From Panopea generosa (taxonomy: Eukaryota > Mollusca > Bivalvia > Adapedonta > Hiatellidae), in contig CM055894.1 in assembly GCA_029582155.1 (NCBI GenBank), positions 33,594,632 to 33,658,631 of the forward strand: a DNA stretch of 64,000 bases. Reading direction: 5' to 3'. A program made the position numbers and the translations under genes. Positions 22,975-33,825 of this stretch are shown here, in pieces. The notes beneath the pieces were generated by a model. That model saw only the letters and a list, made by a program, of their open reading frames with translations, was not told the origin of the DNA and did not search any database. The first letter of the stretch is position 1. The number at the start of each line of letters is the position of its first letter.

Positions 22975-24536
22975 CTGAGTTACAAATAAAAAACAATATA
23001 AACGGTTACAAGAGCAACATCATGTCAAATAGAGACAGATACACACCCATATAAGAATACACAAGGACAAAGATAGTTCATAGTGAGTATTATGTGATGC
23101 ATCAGGAAGAGATACAAAACAAACAAGTAGATAGACGTATAGACATGTGCGGATAAACAGTCAGATATGAAACGCCGATAGACACTTCGATTGAGACGCT
23201 AACAACATACCTATGTATACAGAAACCAGTACTATGTATAACTGTTACTATTGATCAAATTAATTTTCTTTCAACGCCACGATAGTTTTTATTTGAAAAT
23301 TTATACAATATAACAATGTACGTGTACGCCTTGTATTATAAAACAAATATTGCAGTGTTAAAATAAATTACTTTTTGCAATATTCTCTCAGCGATTGATT
23401 TAGATAACTTCATTTGGAGCGCATAGAAATGTGTTTACCGCTCTGTAAATCAAACGATGTTTGATAATTAGCACTGAATCTTGCTGTTGTATGGCAGATG
23501 AAAGTTGTTATAACCAGTACAGTACACACATTTTTACTTCATCATGGTAAATGGTTACAATAACAATTCCAATGTAATGTCCTTGAATAGTCTCACCCAA
23601 CAGTTGTGTTTTTGTGGTAAATAGCCATTCCCGAGGAAGTCTTATTATAATCAATGACCCCAGTGAAAGTTTTATAATATATAAAAGAACGGCTGCTTGG
23701 CATTATATTTTTCCGTTTTACGTAAAGCAACAATACTAAACTAAAGTATTGAAAATGATATTTACCTTTCAATTAATTAGATAACCTAAAATATGTTGAA
23801 AATGGCGTTAAACCCCATTAAAAAATTAACTTCAGAAACTTGGAAATGAAAACTGCTTCACATAAAAAGGCACACTTTCATCAATAGGGTTTGTCGATGT
23901 GCATTGAAAAGTAAAGTATTTGTCATTTTGTTAATTATTTCTGTAGTAACAGATTATATACAGAATATGAAAACTTCTTAGTAAAGACACTACTACAACA
24001 CTAGGTTGATAAATTTTCATAACGTTATTTTGAACAATTTTGGAGTAATGCACCTGAAACAAATGTTGGCTATTGGTTCCATGATAATAGAAAAATATTG
24101 AAGTGGACTACATCATAGCAAAATGCAATACTTAACATTTCGAATGACATCTGTGCACTTTTTTGTGAAATTATCATGGACAGATTATAAATTATGACAA
24201 TTTTGTAATTTTGTATATTTGTTTTAATCTATGGTTTCAGAAAATACTTAAAATGACCCCATAGTAATATGCACTACTAGAACACGAGGTTAACATGTGC
24301 ACAATGTTTTGTGACGCTACCTTGAACAATATTGTTTTAATAAACTAATATAGTGTTACGTGATTACATGAACTCGTTAATAAACATATTACGTATAGTC
24401 TGTGTAGAAGATAGAGTATACTCACCACCATTACTAATTTCCTTCTTGTTATTTTCCACGTCTGATTCGTCGGCAGTATCTGAGCAAAATATATTTATGG
24501 TTACTTCGACTAAATATTTTGGAATTAAAGTTATTT
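22975..24536. other. Host blocks, noncoding
   Basis: Includes a copy of the recurrent block (23,345-23,660) and a segment at 23,790-24,290 that returns at 33,840-34,060. No gene is supported. Confidence 0.5.
23790..24030. repeat. Duplicated block (partner 33836-34060)
   Basis: Direct repeat of 33,836-34,060 beginning at AAATATGTTGAAAATGGCG / AAATATATTGAAAACGCCG. Moderately diverged, no frame conserved. Confidence 0.75.
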
Positions 24537-24702
24537 ATTGATTGCATTCAACGGTATTCACTGAAACGAAAATTGCTCACACGTCTATCTTCATATGGTA
24601 TTTTACCTACATGATTTTAAAATTAAAAGGAACAAGCATATGTAGTCGGCTATATTCCTAGCCATTCTGTATTGATACTCAGATGTTCTGAGTTCAGAGT
24701 GT

Positions 24703-24880
24703 CGTTCGTGGCCAAGTGGTATGAAGCGCCGTCTCAAGATCACTTACCTCTCACCACTTAAGTTCGAGAAAGGCTCACTCCAAGAACTAAGTGAGAAAGT
24801 GTGCCATTTACTTGCGGAAGGACAAGGTTTCTACCCATATAAACGCTGAAGTATTTATCCACTAATAAAACTAAATATGT
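24703..24880 (+). mobile_element. tRNA-Leu-like SINE relic (copy 2)
   Basis: Same relic as at 18,221, here reading CGTGGCCAAGTGGTATGAAG at the start, followed by CGCCGTCTCAAG. More decayed in the A box. It lies in the duplicate host block. Confidence 0.55.
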
Positions 24881-25529
24881 CATATATCGCTTCCATTTTT
24901 ACACCACTCCATAAGATAAGGTTACATGGGTATGCCATCGTTAATCTATATTCCAATTAGTGTGTATGAGTAAGGTGAACGTTAGGGGATATTTAAACAT
25001 GTAAACTATTGTGTACGAGTAAGGTGATAGTTAGGGGATATTTAAACATGTAAACCACTGTGTAAATTGACCTGACGCTAGAACGACTATCGCTCCACCC
25101 ACTGACCACGTGACGGTTTTTTATGATATATACAATAAAATAAATCAATAAAATGTATTGTTTACTTAGATATCGTCAGTTTATCAACACATATTCAGAA
25201 ACACACATCTCAGTCTCGAGTGATATATTACGCCTTTAATTGTACACTGTCAGTATACGAGAGTATATGGCTGTAATATTAAAAATATGTATATACTTAA
25301 GTGTTGTCGAAGGTGATAGCATTCATTTCCCCACAATTCATTCAGCTTTGCGATCATGTAGCCATAAAAATATATCTAATATGAATGTAGGGAAACTGAC
25401 ATTGGTCATTATTCAGATATCTGATGATTTGTTTAACTATGCCTGTATGATATATGAAGACACACTGCGAAGAAAGCATAGCGGCAGATGGGCGTGACAA
25501 TCTGAAAAAAATAATTCTAAATAACTTAC

Positions 25530-25619
25530 TGTTGTCACTCTCTCGTCGAAAAAGTTGATGTCGAAAAAGTTTATTAGCTCCTTTAGGTATGGAATGCCAA
25601 TCAAATTTATCCGGATGCT
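25530..25619 (-). CDS. Mini-exon cassette 6 (90 nt, phase 1-1)
   Basis: Minus-strand cassette after TTTATTTCTCAG and before GTAAGT. Open in phase 1 as HPDKFDWHSIPKGANKLFRH, then QLFRRESDN. Partner of cassette 3; the changes cluster in the middle (LYWRFIRKGAKKKC against FDWHSIPKGANKLF) while the ends are identical. This is the best single case for accelerated cassette change. Confidence 0.5.
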
Positions 25620-26726
25620 CTGAGAAATAAATATACGACAATATAAACGGTTATAAGAGCAACATCATGTAAAATAGAGACAGGTACGCACCGACATATA
25701 CTCGCACAAGGACACATATATTTAAATTTATTTTAACGTTACAATAACTAATTAATTATACCTTTAACTAAGGTGATATATGTGCAACATACAACACATA
25801 TCATTGATTAACGGTATAAATTACGACCGAACGATTGTGGATCCTATAACAAAACACTCATTCAGTCTCTGAGTCATATGATACCTGATGATGTAACCAT
25901 GTAGTTTTTTTTAGCTTCTAAATTTAATTAGATAAGTTGTTCACTAAGTCCAATTGTATAAAATATGTGAATATTACGTAGTGCAAAGATTGTTACAATA
26001 TTGGTGGTTTATCTAATGTATGTTCTGTTCGTGTCGGAAGATTGCCAGTTTTATGTTAAGTAATTATCCAAGAACCCTAAAGGTTCTGCATCCTCACCAA
26101 ATAAGAGAGTTTTGACGAACGATACTGTGGACAATGAAACCAGTGTCAAATAGTCTAAAGCATCACTTATGAAGTGTTATTTTCCAATCACTAGTTTTGA
26201 CATATTCTTTATTTACGGTACAAATCTTCCTGTTGGAAGATATATTTTAAATATGACTTTCTGCAATAGATTCTGATTTCCAGGAAATATTCTCTAAGCG
26301 ATTGATTTAGCAAACTTAATGTGTATATAAATTTGGAGCACAGACAGAGTTGTTTATCGCACTGTAAATCAACCGATATTTACATATAATAGTTTCTGAC
26401 GTCCATTAAATATTCTCTGAGCGATTGATTCAGCTAACTTGATGTGTATATAATCATTTGAAGCGCATAAAGATTTGTTTACCGCGCTGTAAAGCAATCG
26501 ATATTTAATAATTAGCACTAAATCTTGCTGTTGTATGGCAATTGAAATTTGTTAATACCTGTACAATACACTTATTTTTACTTCGTCGCGGTAAATGGTT
26601 ACATCAACTATTCCAATGTAATGACCTTGTTTAATTATATCTGAATCTTATATGCCAATAAACAGTCAAGTATGCAAGCCTGCAGATAGGTTTAACAATC
26701 AGAAACAAAATTTTTTGATAACTTAC
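25620..26726. other. Host blocks, intron-like
   Basis: Two overlapping copies of the recurrent block lie back to back (26,170-26,390 and 26,390-26,630). Nothing coding is supported. Confidence 0.5.
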
Positions 26727-26783
26727 CTGGCTTAAGAAGATTCAATGTATTTGTTCGAGGAATACTTTCTTCATTCAACCGAT
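26727..26783 (-). CDS. Mini-exon cassette 7 (57 nt, phase 1-1)
   Basis: Minus-strand cassette after TATTTATTACTCAG and before the best donor in the set, CCAG|GTAAGT. Open in phase 1 as RLNEESIPRTNTLNLLKP. It begins like the NEAN modules (RLNEE) but the second half is different and 15 nt shorter, still a multiple of three. It ends with G rather than A, so a joined next codon would begin with G. Confidence 0.45.
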
Positions 26784-27456
26784 CTGAGTAATAAATATAA
26801 AACAATATCAACGGGTATAAGAGCAACATCATGTAAAATAGAGACAGAAAGCAACTGGCATGTGTTCACACAAGGACACAGATGATACATGGTGAGTATT
26901 ATGTTGAGCATCAGGAAGAGATTCAAGGGAGACAGTTACACATATAGACATGTGCGGACTGGCAGCCATACGATAAACGCCGATAGACGCGACAATCGAG
27001 CCGCTAGCAACACACATACAGAAACATGTTCTATGTATAACTGTAACTATTCATCAAATTAATTATATTTCAAAGTCAGATTACACATAAAACATATAAT
27101 TGATTAACGATATAAATAACGACAGGACGATTGTGTATCCGATGTGTCTGCCTGCAAACATTACCGTCTATATATACATACTTAAATGTTTTTAGATGGA
27201 AATTGATACAGCATAACAATGTGTGTTCGCCTGAAATATTTATTTTAATAAACTAATGCAGCGTTACGTGAAAAAATGATCTCGTTTATAAACATATTAC
27301 GTATATTCTGTGTGTAGAAAATAGAGTAAACAATCATAACTATTTTCCTCGTTGTATTTTATGACAGAATCTGTGCAATATAAAGTAATGTTTTTTTTTG
27401 TCCTACGAATAAATATATTAGAATTGAACATATCTATTGATTCCTTCCAACAGTAT
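26784..27456. other. Host block up to the I/Nimb insertion
   Basis: Ordinary host-block sequence leading to the target site CAGTATTTATTGAAACGAA. No gene. Confidence 0.55.
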
Positions 27457-27469
27457 TTATTGAAACGAA
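27457..27469 (+). repeat. Target-site duplication, left copy
   Basis: TTATTGAAACGAA next to the ATTC tail of the I/Nimb-type element. The A-rich 3' part suits target-primed reverse transcription. Confidence 0.9.
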
Positions 27470-27711
27470 TGAATGAATGAATGGTGTTTTACGGCACGTC
27501 GACACATAAATAGGTCATTTTGTGCGCGCAAAGATTAATGAATGTGATGACCAAAATAATTATATTAAATAAATATGGTTAAAATTTATTAAAGCTATTT
27601 ACAAATAAATAAATGAAATTATTTACAAATAAATAAATAAATGAAAACATCAATTAAATACAGGGAAATCAACGATATACTAAATCATTTAACCCGTCAA
27701 CGGGTTTAAAA
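27470..27711 (-). mobile_element. 3' UTR and tail of the I/Nimb-type LINE
   Basis: Minus-strand noncoding tail with TTTATTTATTTATT-rich repeats near 27,600-27,650 and a terminal conserved piece GTGCCGTAAAACACC then ATTC repeats. The short terminal repeat in place of poly(A) is typical of the I/Nimb group and probably serves as the recognition site for the element's own reverse transcriptase. Confidence 0.8.
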
Positions 27712-30700
27712 CTAAAAATGTTTAATCAGTTTAACCTCTTTTAAAAAGGCAAATATACTGGTTACATTAACTTTATCAAAAAGCTCTCTCATACTATTAA
27801 CCCTGTAGTACTTCGCTCTCATTGGAGCAAAGTCAACACAGTCGATAAGTATATGCTTAACAGTAAGCGGTGCAAAACAGGGCACACACTCTTGGACAGC
27901 TTCACGCTTTAAAAGATATGAATGGGTACAGCGGGTATGCCCTATTCTGCACCGAGCTAAAATAACTTCTTCTCGACGAATAATCCTATTGCTAGGATGC
28001 CATTCGCCAAGTTTTGGTTTGATATAATGTAACTTATTATGTATGGCAAGATCCCAAGAGGACTGCCATGAACTAAAAATATACTTATTAATATTAGATT
28101 TAAAATCTGTAAAAGGTAGTTTAAAAAATGAAATATTCAAGCTTAAGGCCGCTTTTGCAGCCTTATCAGCTTTATCATTTCCACTTATTCCTGTATGACC
28201 AGGAAGCCAGCAGAGAACAATAGTATTTTCTTTATATAGTATATTGTATTTATTTAAAAGTTGAAGAACAAGAGGATTATCATCTTTCATGCCGTCTATA
28301 GCTTGAAGAGATGAAAGTGAATCAGAAAATATAATAAACTGTTCTTTATCAGATTCATTAATGTAGTTAAATGCCAAATCAATGGCTTTAAGTTCAGCTG
28401 AAAAGATGGAGGCTACGTTTGGTAAACGGCTCTTTGAGATGTGCTGCCCCGTAACAGCAGCTGCAGCCACGGTACCTCCATCTTTAGAACCATCTGTATA
28501 TATTTGACAATAACGATTGTAAGACAATTTGACTTCATTAAACTTACTTTGGAAGATAGTGGAGTCTGTTTCAGATTTTTTGTCTTTACAAAGTTCAAAA
28601 ATGATTTTTGGCTTTTCCAAAGTCCATGGTGGTATTTGTGAGACTTTGTACTTAGCAATTAAATTAAGATCAATATTGGCTTCAGTGAGTTTTGGTTTGA
28701 TCCGGAGACAAAAAGTTCGAATAGCTTTAGGTATTTTATCAAATAGAGTTTCATAATAGGGGTCAAAAGTAATATTAAAAGCAGGATTAGATGGATTTGA
28801 ATGAAGTTTAATGGCATATTGAAGAGCCAGTTTGTCACGTCTTAAATACAATGATGGTTCATTTGCCTCTACATAAAGACTGTCGGCTGGGGACGTACGA
28901 AAGGCACCAAGGGCGAGTCGTAGTCCTTGGTTGTATATAGGATCAAGCATGGCTAAGTAAGACTTGCGAGCTGATCCATATACAATAGAGCCGTAGTCCA
29001 ATTTTGATCTGATTAGAGATCTGTAAAGTCTAAGTAAAACTTTACGATCTGCACCCCAATTAGTATTGGCAACAACTTTTAATAAATTTAGTGCTTTATT
29101 ACACTTTGTCTTAAGATATTTAAGATGAGGAATAAAAGTAAGATTACGGTAAAAAATAAGACCTAAAAATTTTGTTTCGTCAACAACAGGTATAGGTGTC
29201 CCATCTAACATTAGATTGGGATCATCGTGATGTTTACGTAGTTGACAAAAATGCATACAATTTGTTTTAGACTTAGAAAATTTAAAACCGTTTTCATCAG
29301 ACCAAGTCTGAAGTTTATTAAGGCATTGCTGTAGTTGCCTTTCAATAGTTTTCATATTTTTTGAACGGTAACAAATTACAAAATCGTCAACATATAAAGA
29401 GCAATCCACACCAGGACAATTAATTGTCTTAACAATATTATTAATTTTAATATTAAAAAGTGTGACAGACAGAATACTGCCTTGTGGGACGCCCATCTCC
29501 TGTTTGTGAACATCGGAGAGGGTTGTTCACATTCGGACTTGAAACTGTCTATCATCTAAAAAGTTTAAAATAAATGAAGCTAAACGGCCACGAAGGCCCA
29601 TATTATGAAGATCATTCATAATGCCATACTTCCACGTGGTGTCGTAGGCTTTCTCCAAGTCAAAAAATACAGCGACTAAATGTTCTTTCTTTATGAAAGC
29701 CTCCCGAACAGACGATTCAAATCTAACTAAATGGTCTGTAGTGCCCCTTTGGCGTCGGAATCCACTTTGATACTTAGTAATTAAGTTGTTGGATTCCATG
29801 AACCAAACGAGGCGACCATTAATCATACGTTCCATAGTTTTACAAACACAACTTGTCAAAGCAATTGGACGGTAATTAACTGGATCCGTGTTATCTTTCC
29901 CAGGTTTGGATACCGGAATAACGATAGCTTCCCTCCAAGACTCGGGGAAGTTTCCAGTCACCCAAACAGAGTTTAATATATCAAGTAGAATTAATAAGGA
30001 CGCTTCGGGTAAATGTTTTAAAAGTTGATAATGGATATCATCAGGACCAGCTGATGTATCATGTGCCTTCTTTAAGGAATTTTTCAATTCACTCAAAGAG
30101 AACTTCTTATTATATTTTTCTGAATTATTTGATTTAAAGTTTAGTTTCTGTTTTTCAGTCTGATGTTTATGTTTTAAAAATTTTGGATTGCAATTAGTGG
30201 TAGATGAATTTTTTTAAAAAAGTATCTGCCAAAGTATTAACGATGTCTTTGGCAGATGTGGCAGTATTATTTTCAGTTTTTAAATGGTTAACGCAACCTG
30301 GAGTACCCTTACCGTTGATTTTTCGGACCATGTCCCACGCCTTCTAAAGGGAAGTACGAGAATTAAGCCTAGAGACGTAAACTCTCCAGGACTTTCTCTT
30401 ACTCTCCTTAAGAGTACGTCTTGCTTTTGCACGAAACACTTTATAATTGTCTAAATTGTGTTGTGTAGGTCGTAAATTAAATTGACTTAAAGCTTTTTTA
30501 CGATCCTTGACTGCATTCTTGCAGTCAGCATCATACCATGGTTTTTGAGGGCGTTTTTGGATTTGTCGAGGTTTTTCTGCTATACTGTATAATATTGATG
30601 AAAACTGACGAGCAGGGTCATCCATATTGTTAAATAAATCAGGCTTTAACTGTTCTTCGCAGAGAGATTGAAACATAGGCCAATCTGCTTTGCAAAGTTT

Positions 30701-31399
30701 CCATCGTTGATTTCTATCGAGAAGTGGAGGTCCGATATTTGTAAGAAATATTGGATAATGGTCACTCCCGCAGAGGTCGTCACCAACACTCCATGAAAGG
30801 TCTAACAAAAGTGATGGCTCACAAACTGATAAATCGATGGAAGTTTTCGATCCTGAAGCAGGATGTAAATATGTATGAGATTTATAATCATTATAAAGAC
30901 ATAGGTTATTTTGATTTAAAAAAGATTCAACTTTATTACCTTTATCATTAATGTCTTTACAACCCCATATGTAATTGTGGGCATTAAAATCCCCCAAAAG
31001 CATAAAAGGTGATGGTAATTGTGCAATGAGTTGATCGAGATCCTTCGGATCAAGGGTTGCACTTGGTGGTAAATATAAAGAGCAAATTGTAATAACTCTA
31101 TGCATTGTAACACTAACTGCAACTGCTTGCAGATTAGTGTCCAATGCAAGAGTGCTGTGCGGGACGTTTCTATTGACAAGAATAGACACGCCACCAGTTG
31201 CTTTTTCACCTGTATCACAGATTGTATTATATAAAGAATACTGTTTAAAAGTAGTTTTATCATTTGACTGCAAAAAAGTTTCTTGAAGACAAAATGCAAT
31301 AGGGTTATGTTCATTTAAAAGTAAACTAATCTCATCATAATTTGGTTTTAAACCTCGACAATTCCATTGTATTATTTTATTTAAATTTGAATCGTTCAT
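27712..31399 (-). pseudogene. ORF2: endonuclease-RT-RNase H, three lesions
   Basis: Endonuclease (from 31,399): IIQWNCRG at about residues 9-16, Gln39-Glu40-Thr, GDFNAHN at about 136-142 and SDHYPI near 215. RT: YRPIALTSCVCKTMER, SGFRRQRGTTDHL, VFFDLEKAYDTTW (palm Asp), MGVPQGSILS and CSLYVDDFVICY (catalytic Asp pair). RNase H: YTDGSKDGG, FSAELKAID, FSDSLSSLQAI and WLPGHTGISGNDKADKAA, i.e. all D-E-D-D-type residues present. A C-terminal Cys/His region (CRIGHTRCTH, CVPC, HILIDC) follows. Lesions: in-frame TAG at 30,344-30,346, one extra base in an A run near 30,210-30,216, and in-frame TGA at 29,524-29,526. All catalytic motifs otherwise look intact. The ATG overlaps the ORF1 stop as ATGA. Confidence 0.93.
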
Positions 31400-33048
31400 T
31401 TAGGTGGAATAATAGGTGCCAAAGGGGCTTTAGTTTTTACGACCTTGGTAGAATCCGATGGTGCTTCATCGGTCTCCATATCAAGGTGTGAAAATTTGTT
31501 GTGCAACCGTACAGGGCCATCTGGTTCTTCAGGTTGTCTCCCCGTGACACACAATTTGGCAGAGGCCATATTTATTTTTCCAGCCCTACGTGGCGAAACC
31601 GAACTCTTGGTGTTACCAGAGCTCGATGGTTTTGGGGAGTTCGGGACATTCCCCGAGCTCTCCGGTTTTGAGGAACTCGAGACATTCCCCGAGTTCTCCG
31701 GTTTTGAAGAACTCGGAACTTTCCCCGAGTTCGTAGATTTCTGATCAGAAACAGATTTAATATTTTTCTTATTGTTTTTAAGATTAGGTTTTGGTTGTAT
31801 AAGAGGTTTTAATACCAATGTAGAGGTCTGAGTCTCAGATGAGATCTTGGAATTACCAGGCATAGAATTAGTATATGGCATTGGTTTATCATTTAGCCAG
31901 GTGATATCAGTTTGTATCTCAATACACCTTGTTACTTTTTTCTCTACATTTCTACTCACTTCCGCATATGATTTGCCTGAAGGAGCAGATGGAGATTGTA
32001 TGTTAACAAGGCGTCTTGCTTCTGGAAATGATATTTTTTTCTCCAGCTTAATCCGTTGGACCTCGCGTTCAATTTTCCATTTTGGACATTCTCTAGAGAA
32101 AGCCCCGTGTTTCCCGTTGCAATTAACGCAACAGGCGGGTTTAGTGCACGACGAGAAGTCTGTGTGTCCCGCTTCACCGCATCGGGCACACACCGCGTCT
32201 CGTCTACATCTCTCTCGATGATGTCCAAACTGTTGACAGTTAAAACAACGAAGAGGATTTGGAATGTACATGTCAACAGGTAAAGACAGATAACCGATCT
32301 TTATAGTTTTGGGAAGAATTGGGTTGTTAAATGTCAGTATAAATGTGTTGGTAGGTTTAACAATGCCATTTTTCTCAGTAGTGATCCTGGTAACCTCTGA
32401 AACTCCCTGCGATTTCAGATTTACACTCATTTCCTCAGCAGTACACTGTTCCAGTTCCCTGGAACGAATGACGCCTTTGGAGGTATTGAGTGTAACATGA
32501 GGACGGATCTCTACCGGTATATCCACAAATCGTTTTACTGATAGTAAATTGTCCGAGTGTGATTTTTTTAAGCATTCAATGAGGATTTTATCTGATTTTA
32601 TTTTCTTCACCTCCCGCGGCTCACCGGCAAAACAAAGTATTGCCTTGTGAATCGCAAAAGGTGAAAGTTTTGTTACTGGTCTATTAGCATCAGTTGAAGT
32701 AATGGTCAAGAATCGAGGCCAGTTCACGGTATGTTTATCATCATCTGATTCAGTCCCAACAGAATCGTGTCGAGCACGCTTGTGTAAAGACTGAGCAGGT
32801 ATAGGTCGGTTAGTATTGTTTTGGTGTGTTGGTTTTGAAGCCATAATGAGTTTGTGTTTGGTTCGATGTCCACGTTTCTCACCCGCCTCGGAGCCCAACA
32901 AGGGGACACATGCTGTAGATATCCGACAGACATGATGCCAAGAATACGTGAACAATAAACTCCAGCAAAGTAATACATTAGATCCCGCATACCACCTGAT
33001 GGATGTAAATTCAAGTCCCAACAAGACAAGAACCGCACCAACATCCAT
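31396..33048 (-). CDS. ORF1 (gag-like nucleic-acid-binding protein)
   Basis: Open for 550 codons. The first 68 codons look like 5' UTR (hydrophobic, Cys-rich, unlike gag), and I favour the ATG at 32,844 (MASKPTHQNN), giving 482 residues. Three Cys/His knuckles lie at about residues 268-321 of the long form: CFNCQQFGHHRERC, CARCGEAGHTDFSSC and CVNCNGKHGAFSREC. They are expected to bind the element's RNA and form the RNP used for target-primed reverse transcription. The C-terminal third is Ser/Pro/Lys-rich with a 12-residue tandem repeat. The reading frame has no lesion, unlike ORF2. Downstream ORF2 starts within the stop (ATGA), pointing to termination-coupled reinitiation. Confidence 0.92.
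   Translation of the reverse strand: MDVGAVLVLLGLEFTSIRWYAGSNVLLCWSLLFTYSWHHVCRISTACVPLLGSEAGEKRGHRTKHKLIMASKPTHQNNTNRPIPAQSLHKRARHDSVGTESDDDKHTVNWPRFLTITSTDANRPVTKLSPFAIHKAILCFAGEPREVKKIKSDKILIECLKKSHSDNLLSVKRFVDIPVEIRPHVTLNTSKGVIRSRELEQCTAEEMSVNLKSQGVSEVTRITTEKNGIVKPTNTFILTFNNPILPKTIKIGYLSLPVDMYIPNPLRCFNCQQFGHHRERCRRDAVCARCGEAGHTDFSSCTKPACCVNCNGKHGAFSRECPKWKIEREVQRIKLEKKISFPEARRLVNIQSPSAPSGKSYAEVSRNVEKKVTRCIEIQTDITWLNDKPMPYTNSMPGNSKISSETQTSTLVLKPLIQPKPNLKNNKKNIKSVSDQKSTNSGKVPSSSKPENSGNVSSSSKPESSGNVPNSPKPSSSGNTKSSVSPRRAGKINMASAKLCVTGRQPEEPDGPVRLHNKFSHLDMETDEAPSDSTKVVKTKAPLAPIIPPK
31618..31740 (-). repeat. 36-bp minisatellite within ORF1
   Basis: About three and a half units of 36 bp encode variants of SGNVPSSSKPES. 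The length keeps frame. This likely lengthens a flexible linker between the knuckles and the C-terminus, and copy number probably varies between element copies. Confidence 0.8.
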
Positions 33049-33495
33049 CTAAAATGGCATACGTATAACCATATAGCATTTCACTTTACAAGATTAGCCC
33101 ATAAACCATGATAGTTTTCAAGGATTTGAGAGTAAGATTACTAATATATATATTCATAGAAAATAAATAAAGACAAGTAAATGAGAATGGAAAAAATCAA
33201 TGGGGATGAAATAATGGAGAAAGGATGATACATGATAAAATATAATCCAAGAAAAATATCATGACAGACCGATTGATCAAGACCGGGCCCATCCGACCTC
33301 CCGTCTTGACTTGAAATCCGGACCAAAGTGGTGTGTTGCGTCGTAGACTCCTGCGGCGCTCAACCACCAGGACTCCTTCATCCAACCGCACGGGTCGCCA
33401 CCCACGGTCAACAGGTGGGTTCCTTTTCGGGGAGGATCTTACCCCTCTGCTTGGAACGAGCAGTCGGTAAATTCTAATCCCTACCGACAGGGGGC
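32845..33495 (-). promoter_or_regulatory. 5' UTR of the I/Nimb-type LINE
   Basis: The last 250 bases (33,250-33,495) are clearly GC-richer than the host DNA and begin CCCCCTGTCGGTAGGGATTA on the minus strand at the junction. This is where an internal RNA polymerase II promoter would be expected for a full-length I-type element. No TATA-like motif is needed or obvious. Confidence 0.55.
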
Positions 33496-33508
33496 TTATT
33501 GAAACGAA
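33496..33508 (+). repeat. Target-site duplication, right copy
   Basis: TTATTGAAACGAA next to the 5' end of the element, identical to 27,457-27,469. Confidence 0.9.
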
Positions 33509-33640
33509 AGGGACATATAGGTCTATCTTCATATGGTATTTTTACTAACATAAATTTCAGATAGAAAGGAACAAGATCATGTAGTCGGCACTATCCCTAG
33601 CCATTCCGTAACTTACTCAGATGTTCTGAGTTCAATGTGT
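33509..33640. other. Host block to the right of the I/Nimb element
   Basis: Continues the interrupted block (GGACATATAGGTCTATCTTC), matching 24,570-24,700. Confidence 0.7.
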
Positions 33641-33825
33641 CCACCGTGGCCGAGTGGTATAAGGCGCCGTCTCAAGAGCACTTACCCCTCACCGCTTAGG
33701 TTCGATAAACGCTCACTCCGAAAACTTTTAGTGAGAAAATGTGCCCGTTACATACAAAAGGACGGTGCTCCTACTCAGATTCATTCTGAAGTCTTCATCC
33801 ACTTATAAAACTGGATATGCCATAA
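33641..33825 (+). mobile_element. tRNA-Leu-like SINE relic (copy 3)
   Basis: Best-preserved copy of the relic: CACCGTGGCCGAGTGGTATA, CGCCGTCTCAAGAGC, and AGGTTCGATAAAC as B box. It ends in ACTTATAAAACTGG. Its 5' half matches tRNA-Leu (CAA) closely but the 3' half does not complete a cloverleaf, so it is not a tRNA gene. Confidence 0.6.

Larger units (their letters stand above)
24537..26390. repeat. Segmental duplicate (partner 18045-19880)
   Basis: Direct repeat of 18,045-19,880. This copy has no Tx1-like LINE in front of it, so together with the block at 24,470 it shows the unoccupied form of the insertion site. It contains SINE relic copy 2 and cassette 6. Confidence 0.9.
27470..33495 (-). 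mobile_element. Near-complete I/Nimb-type LINE
   Basis: A 6.0-kb minus-strand non-LTR retrotransposon: 5' UTR (to 33,495), ORF1, ORF2 with endonuclease, reverse transcriptase and RNase H, and a 3' UTR ending CGTAAAACACC followed by (ATTC)n at 27,470-27,490. The 13-bp TTATTGAAACGAA lies on both sides (27,457-27,469 and 33,496-33,508). Removing the element and one copy of this duplication restores a sequence that matches the unoccupied block at 24,545-24,600. The RNase H domain and the simple-repeat tail place it in the I superclade (I/Nimb). Three lesions in ORF2 make this copy inactive, but its completeness and private position make it the youngest element here. Confidence 0.93.

Noticed and set aside
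31445..31744. Plus-strand frames opposite LINE ORF1 and ORF2 (also 31,847-32,221, 28,441-28,756)
   Set aside because: Antisense shadows of the I/Nimb-type ORFs.
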